DNA of 64,000 nucleotides, from assembly GCA_002786065.1 (NCBI GenBank), contig NHNY01000025.1, positions 248,001-312,000 of the forward strand, written 5' to 3'. Below, one piece after another: positions 1 to 12,500 of this stretch (the stretch's first letter is position 1; every line of letters begins with the position of its first letter). Origin of the DNA: Microcyclospora pomicola (taxonomy: Eukaryota; Ascomycota; Dothideomycetes; Capnodiales). The position numbers were made by a program, and so were the translations under genes. The notes beneath the pieces are model-generated. The model did not search any database. It was not told the origin of the DNA and saw only the letters and a list, made by a program, of their open reading frames with translations.

Positions 1-682
1 CAACACTCAGAGATCTAGAGTGCTGCAGCATGTTTATTGTTGTCGTTATACATCCATATACCCGAAGGCCAATGGACGAAGGATATGGAAGAGTATGCGC
101 ACACGTGGTCTCGATGCAGTGCCTGAACCGTAGATGAGATGAAGTGGGCGGTACCTGGTTAGGGTTTTCTTTTTTCTGCCGTTTCCATGCTGACCGCAGC
201 ATAGAGTAGTTCTAGTGGGGCAGCGGGGGGCGAGCTGTCAATGGCCACGAACACGTTGTTCCTTGTTGCTGAAGTCACACATTAGAGTGACTTCATCCCT
301 TCTGCGACAGGATCGACTGTTGGTGAAGATGATAGGAGCTGGTGGTTGATGGGCTACGGGATGATGATAATGATGATGAGGGTGTTGGGCGCGTACGGTA
401 CTTCTAACGACACGAGTCGATGCACCTCCAGGCCAATGACTTGAGCTAGAGCTTCCTGCATGCGGCACAACGCACTCTCCCTCGCTGTTCCTAGCTTCAT
501 CATCATTTACTTTCCGACAACCAACAACTTGGAACTTGATCCTGATCTTATATACTCCTCCCTCTTCCATCGCTAGACACCAGCATCACTCTTTCTTACC
601 ACAACCTCACATCACTTCCTGTACCTACCCATCCTACCCTACCCCTCCTCGAACACCACCCGCTCGTTCTCTCACCGCCAAC
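1..682. other. Upstream region of the glutamate decarboxylase gene
   Basis: No coding region is supported here. The open frames are short, overlap on both strands and lack recognisable protein. From about 540 to 682 the + strand turns C/T-rich, as fungal core promoters and 5' leaders often do, and leads directly to the decarboxylase start. The first 200 bases could be the 3' flank of a gene outside the window. Confidence 0.6.
549..554 (+). promoter_or_regulatory. TATA-like box before the glutamate decarboxylase gene
   Basis: TATATA lies about 130 bases upstream of the ATG at 683 and is followed by a C/T-rich leader. This is a plausible core promoter element. No transcript start is visible from sequence alone. 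Confidence 0.35.
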
Positions 683-2489
683 ATGGTCCATCTCGGCCGC
701 GTTACCACCGATGCGGAGATCGAGGACAAGTCCCTGGCCAACAAGCTGGGCATCGACCTCGACGCCCCCGCCGACGAGGACCTCTTCACCTCGAGCGTCT
801 ATGGCTCTCGCTTCGCCGCCGCCGACTTGCCCAAGCATGAGATGCCCGAGAACGAGATGCCGAAAGAGGTGGCCTACCGCATGATCAAGTCAGTGCTCGC
901 CAATGCTGAGAGTGTCGGATTGAAGGGTTTATATGCTGACTGGTTGTGTGCAGGGACGACCTTACCCTCGATGGTACTCCTACGCTCAAGTGAGTACTAC
1001 TCCCTCCCATAATCGTGGACATCTCCTTGCAACGAGTCCGAATTGCGTTACAAGCTCGAAGAGAAGGATGGGCATCGTTCAGCTGGATCACCACATATGA
1101 GACCGGCTCTAACATCCTCTCCAGCCTCGCATCTTTCGTCACCACCTACATGGAAGAGGAAGCCGAGAAACTCATGGTCGAGGCTTTCTCCAAGAACTTC
1201 ATCGACTACGAGGAATACCCCGTATCCGCCGACATCCAAAACCGCTGCGTCTCGATGATCGCCCGTCTCTTCAACGTCCCCACCGACGACAAGAACAGCA
1301 ATGCCATGGGCACCTCCACCATCGGTTCCTCCGAGGCCATCATGCTGGCCACGCTCGCCATGAAGAAGCGCTGGGCCAACAAGAGGAAGGCCGAGGGCAA
1401 GGACTTCAGCCGACCCAACATCATCATGAACTCGGCCGTGCAGGTGTGCTGGGAGAAGGCCGCGCGCTACTTCGACGTCGAGGAGAAATACGTCTACTGC
1501 ACCAACGACCGCTACGTGATTGACCCTGAGGAGGCCGTAGCGCTGGTGGACGAGAACACCATTGGTATCTGCTCGATCCTCGGCACGACCTACACTGGCG
1601 AATACGAGGACACCAAAGCCATCAATGACCTGTTGGTCGCCAAGAACATCGACTGCCCGATTCACGTGGATGCTGCTTCCGGCGGTTTCGTCGCGCCATT
1701 CGTCAACCCGAACTTGGTCTGGGACTTCCGCTTGGAGAAGGTGGTTTCCATCAATGTGTCCGGCCACAAGTACGGACTGGTCTACCCGGGTGTTGGATGG
1801 GTTGTCTGGCGTGACCCCGAGTTCCTTCCCAAGGGTAAGTCGGAGGAAGCAGGATTCAAACATATCTTCAACCACTGACCGTCCACATAGAGCTCATCTT
1901 CAACATCAACTACCTCGGTGCGGACCAGGCCTCCTTCACGCTGAACTTCTCCCGTGGCGCTAGTCAGGTCATCGGACAATACTACCAGCTCATTCGTCTG
2001 GGTAAGAAGGGCTACCGCAGCATCATGTTCAACCTGACCCGCACCTCGGACTACCTCTGCGCCGCGGTGGTCAAGATGGGCTTCCTCCTCATGTCCAAGA
2101 CGCGCGGCGAAGGTCTGCCCCTGGTCGCCTTCCGCCTCAACCCGGAGCACAAGCACAAGTTCGACGAGTTCGCCATCGCGCATCAACTGCGTCAACGCGG
2201 CTGGGTCGTGCCCGCCTACACCATGGCGCCCAACACGAAGAACCTCAAGATGATGCGCGTTGTGGTGCGCGAGGACTTCTCGCGCTCCCGCTGCGACGCG
2301 CTCATCACCGATCTCAAGCAGGCCGTCACCGAGCTGGAGAAGATGGACGACGTCAAACTCGAGATGCACGACCACATGCGCAAGACGCACGGCGAGCGCT
2401 CCGGCAAGCACGAGAAGGTCAACGACCACTATGCGGATGAGGACCATTCGCTCAAGGGCAAGCACGGCAAGACGCATGGTGTGTGTTAG
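683..2489 (+). CDS. GAD1: Glutamate decarboxylase (PLP-dependent)
   Basis: This enzyme converts L-glutamate to GABA and CO2 and feeds the GABA shunt, usually in the cytosol. Four exons join in frame into 516 residues: 683..888, 954..989 (36 nt), 1125..1834 and 1891..2489, all with GT-AG introns. The tiny second exon is needed to restore the conserved block [11 protein letters not shown]. The PLP lysine lies in SGHKYG (about K296), and HVDAASGGF carries the aspartate that contacts the PLP ring nitrogen. The C-terminal tail is rich in His, Lys and Asp (GERSGKHEK). The ATG at 683 has a good context (CCAACATGG), and the length is normal for fungal members. The gene converges on uS9m. Identity is secure; the exon joins are inferred from frame and family conservation. 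Confidence 0.95.
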
Positions 2490-3167
2490 AGAGTGGTTTG
2501 CACAGTGCTGCGGAGCGTATATATACACATCCTAGAGCCCAAGTCAGACGGTAGATGAGTTTCCTCAGGAGAGCGAGGTGAGGGAGACGATGTTAACGAG
2601 ATCCATGAGACGTGCAAAGACATCCTACTTCCATCTTCCCACACCTTTTGAGCTATGGTATACTCTAGAGTCATGTTGGCAGGCATTCAACGAACTATCT
2701 TCCCCCACTTTTCCCCCTTTTATACAAGATGGTCTAGGAAAACTGCACAACATGCGTGCTGGCTGGTTCCCTACTTTGTTCTCAACGTATATGATCATAT
2801 ATACATACCTGCTTTTGTCCTCGTCTTCTGTAGGGTGGGAGTACGTCTCAATCCATATATCCGCCAATATTCGATCGCTCACCGATAGTGCAAGTAAGTG
2901 CGTACGTGTACTTAAAGAGTGAACCGGGGAGACTTGTAAGTGGTGATGGTAGTGGTGGTGGGTTACATGATCTCCTCTCCATGATCCACATCCTCTGCGT
3001 CCCCGTTGCGTATAGGTAGGTATATACCGTATACAAAGGACATGTGGGAGGAATCGGTGTGGTGAATGTACATTTTTACATTTCTGTTTATATTTACATG
3101 TCCATGTCCAGTACAGGACTGTTCTCTGCCTGTCCTCTTGCCTCTCTTCCTCTCTGTCTCCGTCTCT
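2490..3167. other. Convergent intergenic region
   Basis: This stretch holds the 3' ends of two converging genes, the decarboxylase (+) and uS9m (-). Only short overlapping open frames are present and none resembles a protein. I see no repeat or RNA gene in it. Confidence 0.6.
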
Positions 3168-4228
3168 CTATCTCTTGACCCACGTCGGCATCTTGCGCGC
3201 CTTGACGTGGCCGGGCTTCTTGCGCTCGACTTTGCGGGGATCGCGGGTCACGACGCCGGCTAGAAGGGGACATAGTCAGCACATCACGTTGCATGTATCA
3301 TGGCATGACAGGGGGCGAAAGAATCATCAAACATACCTCTCCTCAACGCCGACTTGAGCGCCGGCTCATGCACCAGCAGCGCCCTCGCGACCGCGAGCGT
3401 GACGGCCTCCGCCTGGCCCGTCGTCCCGCCGCCCTTGGCCACCGCCCACACGTTATACTTATCCATGCGCTCGGTGACCTTCAGCGGCCACGTCGCGCTC
3501 TCTCGATCATGCAGCCGGCCGAAGTACTCCGTCAGGTGCTTGCCGTTGACGCGGGCGTCGCCGTCCCCCTCGACGAGGTACACGACGGCCGTCGACGTCT
3601 TGCGGCGGCCAACGCCGCGCGCCCGCCCCCACTGGTCGACGACCACGGGGCGCGCGACGTTGATCTCCGGCTGGACGTCGCGCTTGTAGCGGGCGAGGGC
3701 GGCGCGCACCTCGGCGGGGACGAGCGAGGTGTGGATGGCGTTCAGCCGGCGCAGGATCTTGATCAGCTCGTTGTAGCCCTTCTCGCGCACGGGCTCGGCG
3801 AGCTCGGTCTTGTAGAAGAGGTGCGACTTCCACGCCACGCGGGGCACTTGCAGGGCCGGGAGGGTGGGGAGGGTCTCGTAGCGGCGTAGCAGCGAGGAGA
3901 GGAAGAGCATGTCGTCCATGTAGCGCGGGGTGCCGGTGAAGTAGGAGGGCGAGGCGGGGACGATGCGCAGGCGGGAGAGGTCGACGCGGCCGGCGCTGCT
4001 GCGGTGGCCATCTTCACGGCGGAAATTGTTGTTGTTGCGTGGAGCGAACTGGTTGCGGTTGCTGGAGAATTGAATGGGCTTGGCCGCGATGAAGTCGTCG
4101 CCGGGTTTGCTTTCGACGTGTGTTGCGAGATGTCGCCGGGGTTGGATGGTGGTTACTCGTCTTTTGGCCGGGTTGTGACTCTGCGCAATGGCTCGCTTGA
4201 AGCCATTGCAAAGGAGATGCGAATCCAT
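3168..4228 (-). CDS. MRPS9: Mitochondrial small-subunit ribosomal protein uS9m
   Basis: This is a structural protein of the mitochondrial small ribosomal subunit. In the bacterial homologue the C-terminal tail reaches the P-site tRNA. Two exons (4228..3337 and 3259..3168, intron 77 nt) give 327 residues. The S9 fold occupies the C-terminal part, with the signature [10 protein letters not shown], a glycine-rich KGGGTTGQ loop and the typical basic tail ending [11 protein letters not shown]. That tail comes entirely from exon 2. The first ~40 residues are basic, rich in R, S and T, and poor in acids, as expected for a mitochondrial presequence. The chosen ATG is the first in the open frame, and no alternative upstream exon is obvious. 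Identity is clear; the exact N-terminus is less certain. Confidence 0.93.
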
Positions 4229-4651
4229 GGTTGTGATGAGAGCTATTCGCTTTCTCCTCTTCTGTCAAGCCGGTCATGTAGCGACACCTCCGGAAGTCCA
4301 TGCCAAGGCCGCAACCCATATCACGTGCCCAATGCATCCGCCCGTCACTACAACGAACAGTGAGGACGCCATTATTCAAGACTGTCTCTATCAATGCATC
4401 TTCAACTTCAGAGCTGATGGTCGATGGATTGACATGACTAACTGCACACAAAGAAACGGGGGTTTGTTACTTCTTGTCTATTCTGCATCAAGAGAGTTCA
4501 CATCTTTTTGAGGTGGATATCTACTAAATGCTTTTGCTCTCATCCTTCATGCAGTCATGAGAACATACCATCAGGCGTTGTGCTCGTGTTCATCTCATCG
4601 AGCACAGTAGGTGTCCCTCCTATTTCATCATGCTTCATGCAGGTGACACGC
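4229..4651. other. Intergenic region between uS9m and EF1B gamma
   Basis: This contains the promoter side of uS9m and the 3' flank of the elongation factor gene, both read from the minus strand. The open frames are short and show no family resemblance. I see nothing else. Confidence 0.6.
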
Positions 4652-6263
4652 TTACTTGAACACCTTACCATCGGCCCACTCGTACTTCTTGCCGTTGACC
4701 TCAATCGGCTTGTCCCATGCCCACTGGTCGTTGACAAACTCCTTGTCCTCGGCCTTGGTGGGGTCAAGCTTGGTGAAGCTGTAGCTCTCGTAGTCGGGAG
4801 CAACATCGAAAGCAGGAAGAGCTTCCTGGCCACGGATGACAAAGGCACCCTGGACAACACTGTCGTTGGTCACGCCGTACACGGACGCAGCACCGAAGAT
4901 GTACTTGCGGGAACCTTCAAGACGAGCGAAGAACCCGCCAATGAGGTTGCTGGTCATGAAGGTCATGGTGAGCTCGTCGTTGTACTTGTAGTCGATCTTC
5001 CAGATGCTGTACTCATCGAACTTGGCGTTCTCCCAGAACCACGGAAGGGCGACTTCACGGGTCTCCTCGTTGGAGTACTTGCGCTTCCTGCAGGATGTCA
5101 GTCTCGTGCGCATAAACAACAGATCTCCAAACTTACCAGTCATCGAGCACGAATGTAGCCTTTGGCAAAAGCTCAAGAGGGTGCTTGGCCTTTGGCTCTT
5201 GCGGCTTGTCGTCCTCCTCCTCGTCATCGACCTCTTTGGCAGCAGCCTTCTTCTCTTGCTTCTTTGGTTGCTCAGCCTTTGGCTTCTCCTCTTTCTTGGG
5301 TGGGGTGTAGGTGACAGCCTTCTCGATCAAAGAGAATTTGCTGGCAACAGCGGAGTAGATTTCCTGGTTGTACACGGTCTCGAACCACCGAGTGAGGGCA
5401 GGGTGCTGTTCGCGCCATTGGATGTCGAAGACATACTCGAAACCGCGGCTGATGGCGGAGGCCAGGAAAAGATCGGCAAGGGTCAGGCGTTCGCTCACGA
5501 GGTAGGTGTTGACAAGGAAGTGCTCCTCGAGGACCTTGGCCCGGTCCTCGGTAGCCTTCTGGGCATCTTCCACATTTCTCTTGTTGTAGGGAGCCTTTCC
5601 GACCAGAGGACGGAACCAGCCTCCGAGGTTAGGGAGAACTTCGGAGTTGGCGAAAGACATCCATCGGAGGATGGAGGCGTAGTCTTGCTTCGTCTTTCCG
5701 AGGAGGGTGGTCTTCTCGTTTTGTGAAGTGACTGTTCACGGAGCGTCAGCGTTTGCAATTTTTTGGGATAGCAAAGTCTCGATGTTCGTGTTCATGGTTT
5801 GTGAGTCAGAGTGTGAATACTTTCTCAACAGTAGTCTTCAGACAGGGATAACTGTAAATGATGTATGATAATTCATCATCGAACGGAGGAGTCGCGAGGC
5901 AGGCGGAATGCAGGAGCATTGTGTAGGAGTATGAGGGAGATCTTACGGTAGATGGCGATAGCAATGGCCTCGGTCAGGACGTAACCATCAGTTCCCTCGA
6001 AGGTGGGGATTTTGCCTAGCTTGTTGAGCTTCAAGTATTCGGTCGAGATTCCAGGACCAGGTTGAGTCTCCACGAGCTCGATGTTGAGGTTGTTGGCTTT
6101 GGCCACAGCGAGGATGGCGGTGGTGCGCGCGTTTCCCTATGTGCATACATTAGCAGTGAGAAACGGCAATGAGATGCAAGAAACAAGGTGGGTGCATGGT
6201 GGGGCTAGAAGGGGGTGTAGGAATGCTTACATTGAAGGAGTAGAGCTTGCCGAAGGACGACAT
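4652..6263 (-). CDS. CAM1: Translation elongation factor 1B gamma subunit
   Basis: This is the gamma subunit of the eEF1B nucleotide-exchange complex, which recharges eEF1A with GTP in the cytosol. Four exons (6263..6231, 6136..5947, 5731..5137, 5087..4652) give 417 residues, normal for the family. The order is: GST N-terminal domain (about 2-80, starting MSSFGKLYSFN), GST C-terminal domain (about 90-210), a Lys/Glu-rich linker with an acidic run (VDDEEEDD), then the conserved EF1-gamma domain with LPWFWENAKFDEYSIWK and a C-terminal WADGKVFK. The first coding exon is only 33 nt. Intron 2, at 215 nt, is much longer than most introns in this window. Highly expressed housekeeping gene by family knowledge; identity is secure. 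Confidence 0.96.
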
Positions 6264-6678
6264 GATCTTGGCTTGATTCTGGGATTGGAATATGAACAGT
6301 GCGCCTCCGTTGGCTATGTGTTCAGATATGTCGTTGTGGTAGTGGCGTGAAGGTGGGATGAGTCGTGGCAACAAGAGTGCAGCGTGGCAGAAATTTGTGA
6401 AGCAACGTGCTGGAGATACGTCGGTGGTCTGTGCACGCTTTCTTGGCGGCAGCAGCCCCGCCCAAATTCATGTCCACGTTCTATCGTCTTTGGAGGCATG
6501 CGCAACCATATATATCAAATTCCAATCTCATCATCTGCGTTTGTAGCTTGAAGAAGATCTTCAGTATTCCGGAGATGATAATTGTGTTCTGCCCAAAAGA
6601 TATTCGGAGTTGTTTCAGGACATCTCTGGGAAAAGCTACGGTATGATGGACATGTATAAGGATGTATGGCTACCAAAT
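6264..6678. other. Promoter region of EF1B gamma and 3' flank of the transporter
   Basis: About 415 bases without a supported gene. The part next to 6263 should contain the elongation-factor promoter. The short open frames here look random. Confidence 0.55.
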
Positions 6679-8287
6679 TTATCCTTCAAGATGGACCCCT
6701 TTCTCAGGCTTTGCAGTCTCGTCATCCGAAAAAGCGAGTGCATCCTCGAACACATGCGTTCGCCACTCTCGCACTGGGATCCCATCAGTGAAGAACCGTT
6801 CAAGCTCTGCATTTGATCTCCCAGTGGTCTCGCCAACACAGAACCATGAGTATGCGAGCAGAATCAGCGATGTGCCGGCATATACGAAACCAAGCATAGG
6901 TCCAAGACCTGCATCGTAGTATAGATACGGTGAGGTGAAGACCATCATCCAGACGGTGAAGAAGAATACCGAAATTGCGCAGGCCGTGATCTTGTTGCGG
7001 TTCCGGCCCAGGGCCATCTCGGAGGCGATGGTATATGACAATGTCCCGATGGAGAAGTTATAGAAGACGATGTTGAAGAATGCGAAGACCACGATGAGAA
7101 TGCCGACGACGCGACTGAACGAGCCGTCGTTACTCGTGGTTCCGAGACCGCCCACGATCAGGAGTGATGCTATCGAACCCAGTGTGCACACAAGCAGGTT
7201 CGTTCGGCGCCGAATCTTGTTACCCAGAAGTACAGAACAGCCGACTGTAATGATCTGAACGACGTAGATGATGGTGTTAATCGTGAAGGGTTCTCCAACG
7301 CCGATTGATTGAGCGAAAACCACGCCATAAGTGTACCAGAACTGGATACCGCAGATCTGCTGGGCGAACATTGCTCCACAGGCGAAGAAAAGCTTGCGCC
7401 GTTCAATCGGATCCTTGATCAGCGATGCCCAGGTTGATTCGGCCTCCATCTCATGCTCAAGCCTGACTTGCTCATCAATGATGGTGAGATCGTGCTCTGC
7501 ATCGTAAGCAACAGCACTACGGTTGATCTTCTCCAGAGCATGTCTGGCTCGATCGCGTTTTCCTTGAGCCATGAACCATGCTGGACTTTCTGGAGTGAAG
7601 GGATGTAGAACCAGCATGATCAGTGGCAATACGCAGAGAAGTCCCATGGGTACCTGGTATGAGGCTGTCCCGTTGATGCCTTCAGTGCCCTGATTAACGC
7701 AAGCACCAATAAATTGAGCAATGGACTGCATGAATTGAAACATCATCAAGGCCGGTCCGCGGATCGCGGCGGGTGCGACATCGGCGATGTAGATCAAACA
7801 TGTCGCAGTGAATTGGCCGATCCCCAGACCAACAAGTATCCGGCCGAGATAGAAGACGCCCTCTACGCCGAAGGAACAGACCTGGACCACGGCCCCAGCG
7901 ATGATGCACAGGGAAGCACAAGCAAACACGGCCTTACGTCCAAATTTGTCGTTGATAGGTGCTGCCAAAATGGCCCCGAAGAATTCGCCGACATAAATGA
8001 TTGATGCAGATACAGAAAGGAATGTCGTCTGCAATTCATACGTGCCATCTGCTAATTGCTGTCCATAGTCGCGGGCGAAGTATTGCATTCCCTGTATACC
8101 GGTATAGTACAGCGTCTGATCATGCATCGTCAGCATTGTCTGCAATGTAGCCAATATTTTTGCGTACATCATATCCGTAACATAGCGCACCGATAGATGC
8201 TACAAGACAATAGAATATGGCGTGCCGGTGTTGCTTCCAGTCAATATCGAAGTTCAGGCCGCGACTCGGAAGTGCTGCTCCAACCAT
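6679..8287 (-). CDS. MFS sugar transporter (sugar porter family)
   Basis: A plasma-membrane transporter of the major facilitator superfamily, sugar porter branch, probably proton-coupled uptake of a mono- or disaccharide. Two exons (8287..8168 and 8115..6679) give 518 residues. The 52-nt intron has the branch site GCTGAC 14 nt before its acceptor, and falls right after CYGYD in the first membrane helix, where this family often has GYD followed by TxYYTG. Supporting motifs are NDKFGRKAVF in the loop between helices 2 and 3, GRILVGLGIG, PESPAWF after helix 6, and GETTGRSNAELERFF after helix 12. About twelve hydrophobic segments are visible. The substrate cannot be read from sequence. The Arg of the usual PESPRWL is replaced by Ala. 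Confidence 0.88.
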
Positions 8288-9560
8288 CTTGATGAGCTTG
8301 AAAAGTTGTCGCGATGAGTGGTAGTGGTGAAAGTAGTAGAGTTCTGGGTGAGCAAAATAGTGATTGACATGCCCTTGCAAAGCTCATATGTACTTATACA
8401 TCTTCATTCCAAGTCGCCAAGAATCTCCCCAAGATCCGAGTGGGGGAACGAGACGTGGAGAGCACTGGGTAAAGTATGAATGGCGACAGGTATCGCGCTC
8501 ATGACATCGTGTTGCCACGAGGCGAAGTTCTTAGCCTTCTGGGCGCCAAATGAAGCAGCACTTTGTGATGTATTTTGCCAAGTGACCAAGAAAGTACGAC
8601 CGACGATGAGTCCGTCTTGGCTAGTCCCCGGTCTAAGGACCATGCTTTCGCTGTCTCGCGCATTGATTACTTTTGCTCAACTGAACCATTGCTTCATCGT
8701 ATGCTGATGTGTTATGTAGGTCGTCCTTCGTGTGAGCATGATGATGCTGCCTGTGCGGAAGCAGGTACTGACCTCAGCCAAGGTGTATGTCCAAAGCTCA
8801 GGTAGGTATGCGATGTGATCTCCGTGGCTCAAAGGCGCGACACATACCAACATTCTTGTCTTTGGCACTCTGTTTTAACAATTTCGAAAGGCGCAATGCC
8901 CCTTCATGGACGATGACATTCGGGATCCCTCCAGAAGTGGCCGCACTGACTTTCGTCCCAGCAATGGTCAAGGTCTATAAGCGAAAGAAAGACACACCTG
9001 CCTTTCCCAATCACTCTCAATTCGAGCCACGTACTGGAATCGCTGTGGCCTTTCAGCGCTGCTGCGATTGAGGGGTTGTTCGTCCACTGCTTGGAGCACT
9101 TATGATATGACGTTTATCAAGTGGGCTCCGCGCACATGGTCGCTGGGCATAGATTTTACAGCTTTTCCCTCAGCAATGCAAAATCCTGGCATCTACAGGG
9201 ATGTAATGCCCCTCAGGAATCCGCAATGTCACCAGGTTGATGACGCGACAATCTTGCCTCTATGGCAATCGCACACATATAGGCTGAGCCACGATTTCAT
9301 GACGCAGTCCTGCCGTCTGCAGATCTCTGGGTGAGGTTTGCGAGCCCCGAGACGTGCCGTTTCGTGCCGCAGCCTATCGGGCATAGAGTTCAGGCTACGG
9401 CATTCGAGCCCCACAATTGTTCGTGACTGCCGACTACGTGTTTGTGACTTGGGGAACAGTTTCGCAGACTTCAATCGATATAATAAGATCCAACATACAG
9501 AACGTGAACGCCGATGATCGCCTCGGGCTGCAAGCCAGTCTGGTACGACCGCAACCACAA
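8288..9560. other. Divergent intergenic region between the transporter and the RNA polymerase gene
   Basis: About 1.27 kb between two divergent genes. The open frames (the longest about 94 codons at 8787..9071) show no conserved pattern. The open frame of the polymerase extends upstream to 9417, but the first ATG in it is at 9561. An upstream coding exon cannot be excluded. Confidence 0.5.
8393..8398 (-). promoter_or_regulatory. TATA-like box before the MFS transporter
   Basis: On the minus strand the sequence reads TGTATAAGTACA, about 106-111 bases upstream of the ATG at 8287. The distance suits a fungal core promoter. This is a motif match only. Confidence 0.3.
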
Positions 9561-12500
9561 ATGTCTCTGGAGATCGGTGTTGATAGAGCTCCCGCGAAGT
9601 CTGTTAGGGGCAACGCAGAGCTCTTCGCTTTCTACAATGATAAGCTCCGACGATTAATCGATTTTCAGCTACCATTCGAAGTAAACGTACCCCCTCAGCA
9701 GCACATCTTTTCAATTGACTATCGTATTGTGAACCATCTGAATTTCCTGTTCTTCAAAGCACGGTCCAGCTTGGATGGCGTTCTGCGAGAGCTGGCTGAG
9801 CTCGAACCCAAGGAGCGAACACGCACATGTCTTTCGAAAATCTTAGGAAGAGCCGTGAGTCTGGCCCAAGGTGACAAACTTCACCCTTTCGTGCTATCCA
9901 GCACTACCGACGCCAGCTCGCGGCCCAATGCTTCCAGACCCGAGGGGACAAGCAAGCCAGATCCCGTGCTATTACATCTTGTGACGCTGGATGATGTTGC
10001 TGGCCAGCAAAACATTGGAGCGAAGCCTGAACCAAGCTCGCCAACTTTTCATATCAAACACAACACATCTTGCACCTTACCACAGCCCCCAGCTTCATTC
10101 TCCGGGGACGTGCCTGCAGACACATCCTTCGCTACTTTGAGAACATCACTGTTCGCTTCCGCACGCGTGTCTTTCGTATCAGACACATCAGAATCAGTTG
10201 GCTCTCTGGAAACGAACGCGACAACAGTAGCCAACGAAGACATGAATGATGCACCTTTCCAACTGAAGCAATTTCACACGTCATCAGAAACGGCAGACCG
10301 AGAGTTACAGTCTTTGACAGCTCATCCAACCACTCCTGAAAAGTCCTCTCAGCTAATGGAGGCACCAACTTTGAGAAAGAAATCCGAGAAGCTTCGCGTC
10401 GGCGACATTCCCGATGATGGCATTGGGAGGAAGATGCCTGATTCGTGGCTGACACTTTCACACCATCTGCGGGTGGCTGCTCATCGCGCATCACAATACT
10501 GTGGTATGTCAACGATGGAGCTCGATGAGCAATGGACGGAGCCGAGGACTGCAAGTTCTCTCGTTGCCTTTGTGCACAGCCACAAGGGACGCAACAAAAG
10601 GCGGTTCATCGTTGAGAACGAAGAACAGTGCTTGCGGCGACCACTACTGGCTAAGTTGAACTGGTCGGATCCGCGTGATCGCGTGTTTGAGCTCGAGCTT
10701 GAGCCTTCCATGGCGATTCAGCGCAACATCTTTGAACGCCACTTCGGTGCACATCGCTTCCTCATCGTGGACACTTGTCAAATCAGCAAGCCTCCTCCGC
10801 AATACAAGGGCCTCGTACAAGATATTGAAGAGCAGACTGCAGAAATGATTGGAAGAGAGCAGCACTTTCTCGGAAGGACATGGGTGCAGTTCTTGCCAAA
10901 AGAAAGGAAACGAGATAACAAATCGGGCAGAAGCGAAGATGATCCGGCGCCTGGCACCTACAAACTGTTTTTCTTCGCAACGAGCGGTGAAGGCTTGGAT
11001 CCGATCAGCATTACACAGCTCGTGAATTGGTTCATTCCGTTACGGCTCAATACGCATCAGACCGCCTGCAAAGCATTCTCAAGACTTGAACTTGGTTTAT
11101 CCCGCGGTACATCAGCGCATGTTTTCGAATGCAGCCAGATCAGGTATGGAGGCCCAGGAAAATTTGGTCTGCCAGACATTGAAGCTACTGTCAATTTCGA
11201 CGTGTGGCCCAACAGATGGAGTTACGACGACCAGAAACGCGAAAAAGATTTCGACGATGATCATGCTTGCGCTTCAGGGAGCATGCATGATGGCTGCGGC
11301 TGGATCTCAATAGCTGCTATGGACTGTATTCGCCGAAAGCTCAAGCTAGACTTCATTCCCACTGCCATTCAAGGACGGATCTTCGGCGCGAAAGGGATAT
11401 GGTACCTCGCTCCAGGAAAGCTACCTTCTTGCATCAAGCCAGATGACATCTGGATCGAAATAAGAGAGTCCCAAGTCAAGGTACGACGCGATATCACCGC
11501 CTGGACGGACAAGGAACTGCGCACCCTTATAGTGCTGAAGTATGCTCACAAGTCGAGCAATTCACACTTATACACAGGTTTCATGCCCATTATGCTTGAT
11601 CGGGGTGTATCAAAGGCAGCGATATTGGAAGTTGCCGGCTGTCATATCAAAACTAAAGTCCTTGAGCTCACTGATTGTGTCAAAGACCCTTGTTTGCTCC
11701 ATCATTGGATTCACAATCACGAAGATGTTGTCCAGAAGCGTGCTCGACACGTTGGCAAAGACTCCGCTGATACGGTTCCTAGAAGTATGGAGGAAAGAGC
11801 TATTGAGATGCTTGAAGCTGGGTTCGATCCAACAGAGAACAAGTTCTTAGCCGAGGAAACACTACTCATCGTCCGGACCGCTCTTTGTCGTGAGCTTACC
11901 AAGACCAAGAGCCCGGTAAATCAATCGACATCTGGTATTGGCATAGCCGATATTTCAGGACTTCTTGCTCCGGGGGAGATACAGGTAAACTTCTCTGAGG
12001 CGATTGAGGATCCCACGACTCGCCAGTCGTGGTCCACTCTGCAGGACATGGACGTTCTCGTCGCCCGAAACCCAGCGCAGAGAGATTCGGACATCCAAAA
12101 AGTCCGTGCTGTATACCATCCCGAACTTGCCTACCTCAAGGATGTAATCATATTCTCCACACGAGGACCGCGTCCACTCGGAGGCAAGTTGTCCGGTGGC
12201 GACTATGACGGCGATACATACATAGTATATTGGGACCCAAGACTGGTTCAGCCCTTTCGAAACGCACCAGCCCCACTGAAGCTGACGCCCCCAGCAGAGA
12301 TGTTTATAACTGTGGACGAGATGAAGCTTGGGGATATTGTTCCATCGGCAGAACATGGCCAAGCTTTGGATCATGAGGTTCGCAAGTTTTTGAAGCGGCA
12401 AACAGCCGTACGAATGCGTTTCTCATATCTCGGCACTGTCTCAAACGCTTATACTGAGCTCACGTATCACGACCACAATCTCAACACACCCGCCGCAAAT

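Noticed and set aside
1048-1875. 275-codon minus-strand open frame
   Set aside because: It lies antisense to the decarboxylase exon 3 and arises from the strong third-base bias of that gene. It has no family resemblance.
9417-9560. N-terminal extension of the RNA polymerase frame
   Set aside because: It starts at TTG; the first ATG is at 9561. It could only be coding if joined to an upstream exon, for which I see no strong candidate.
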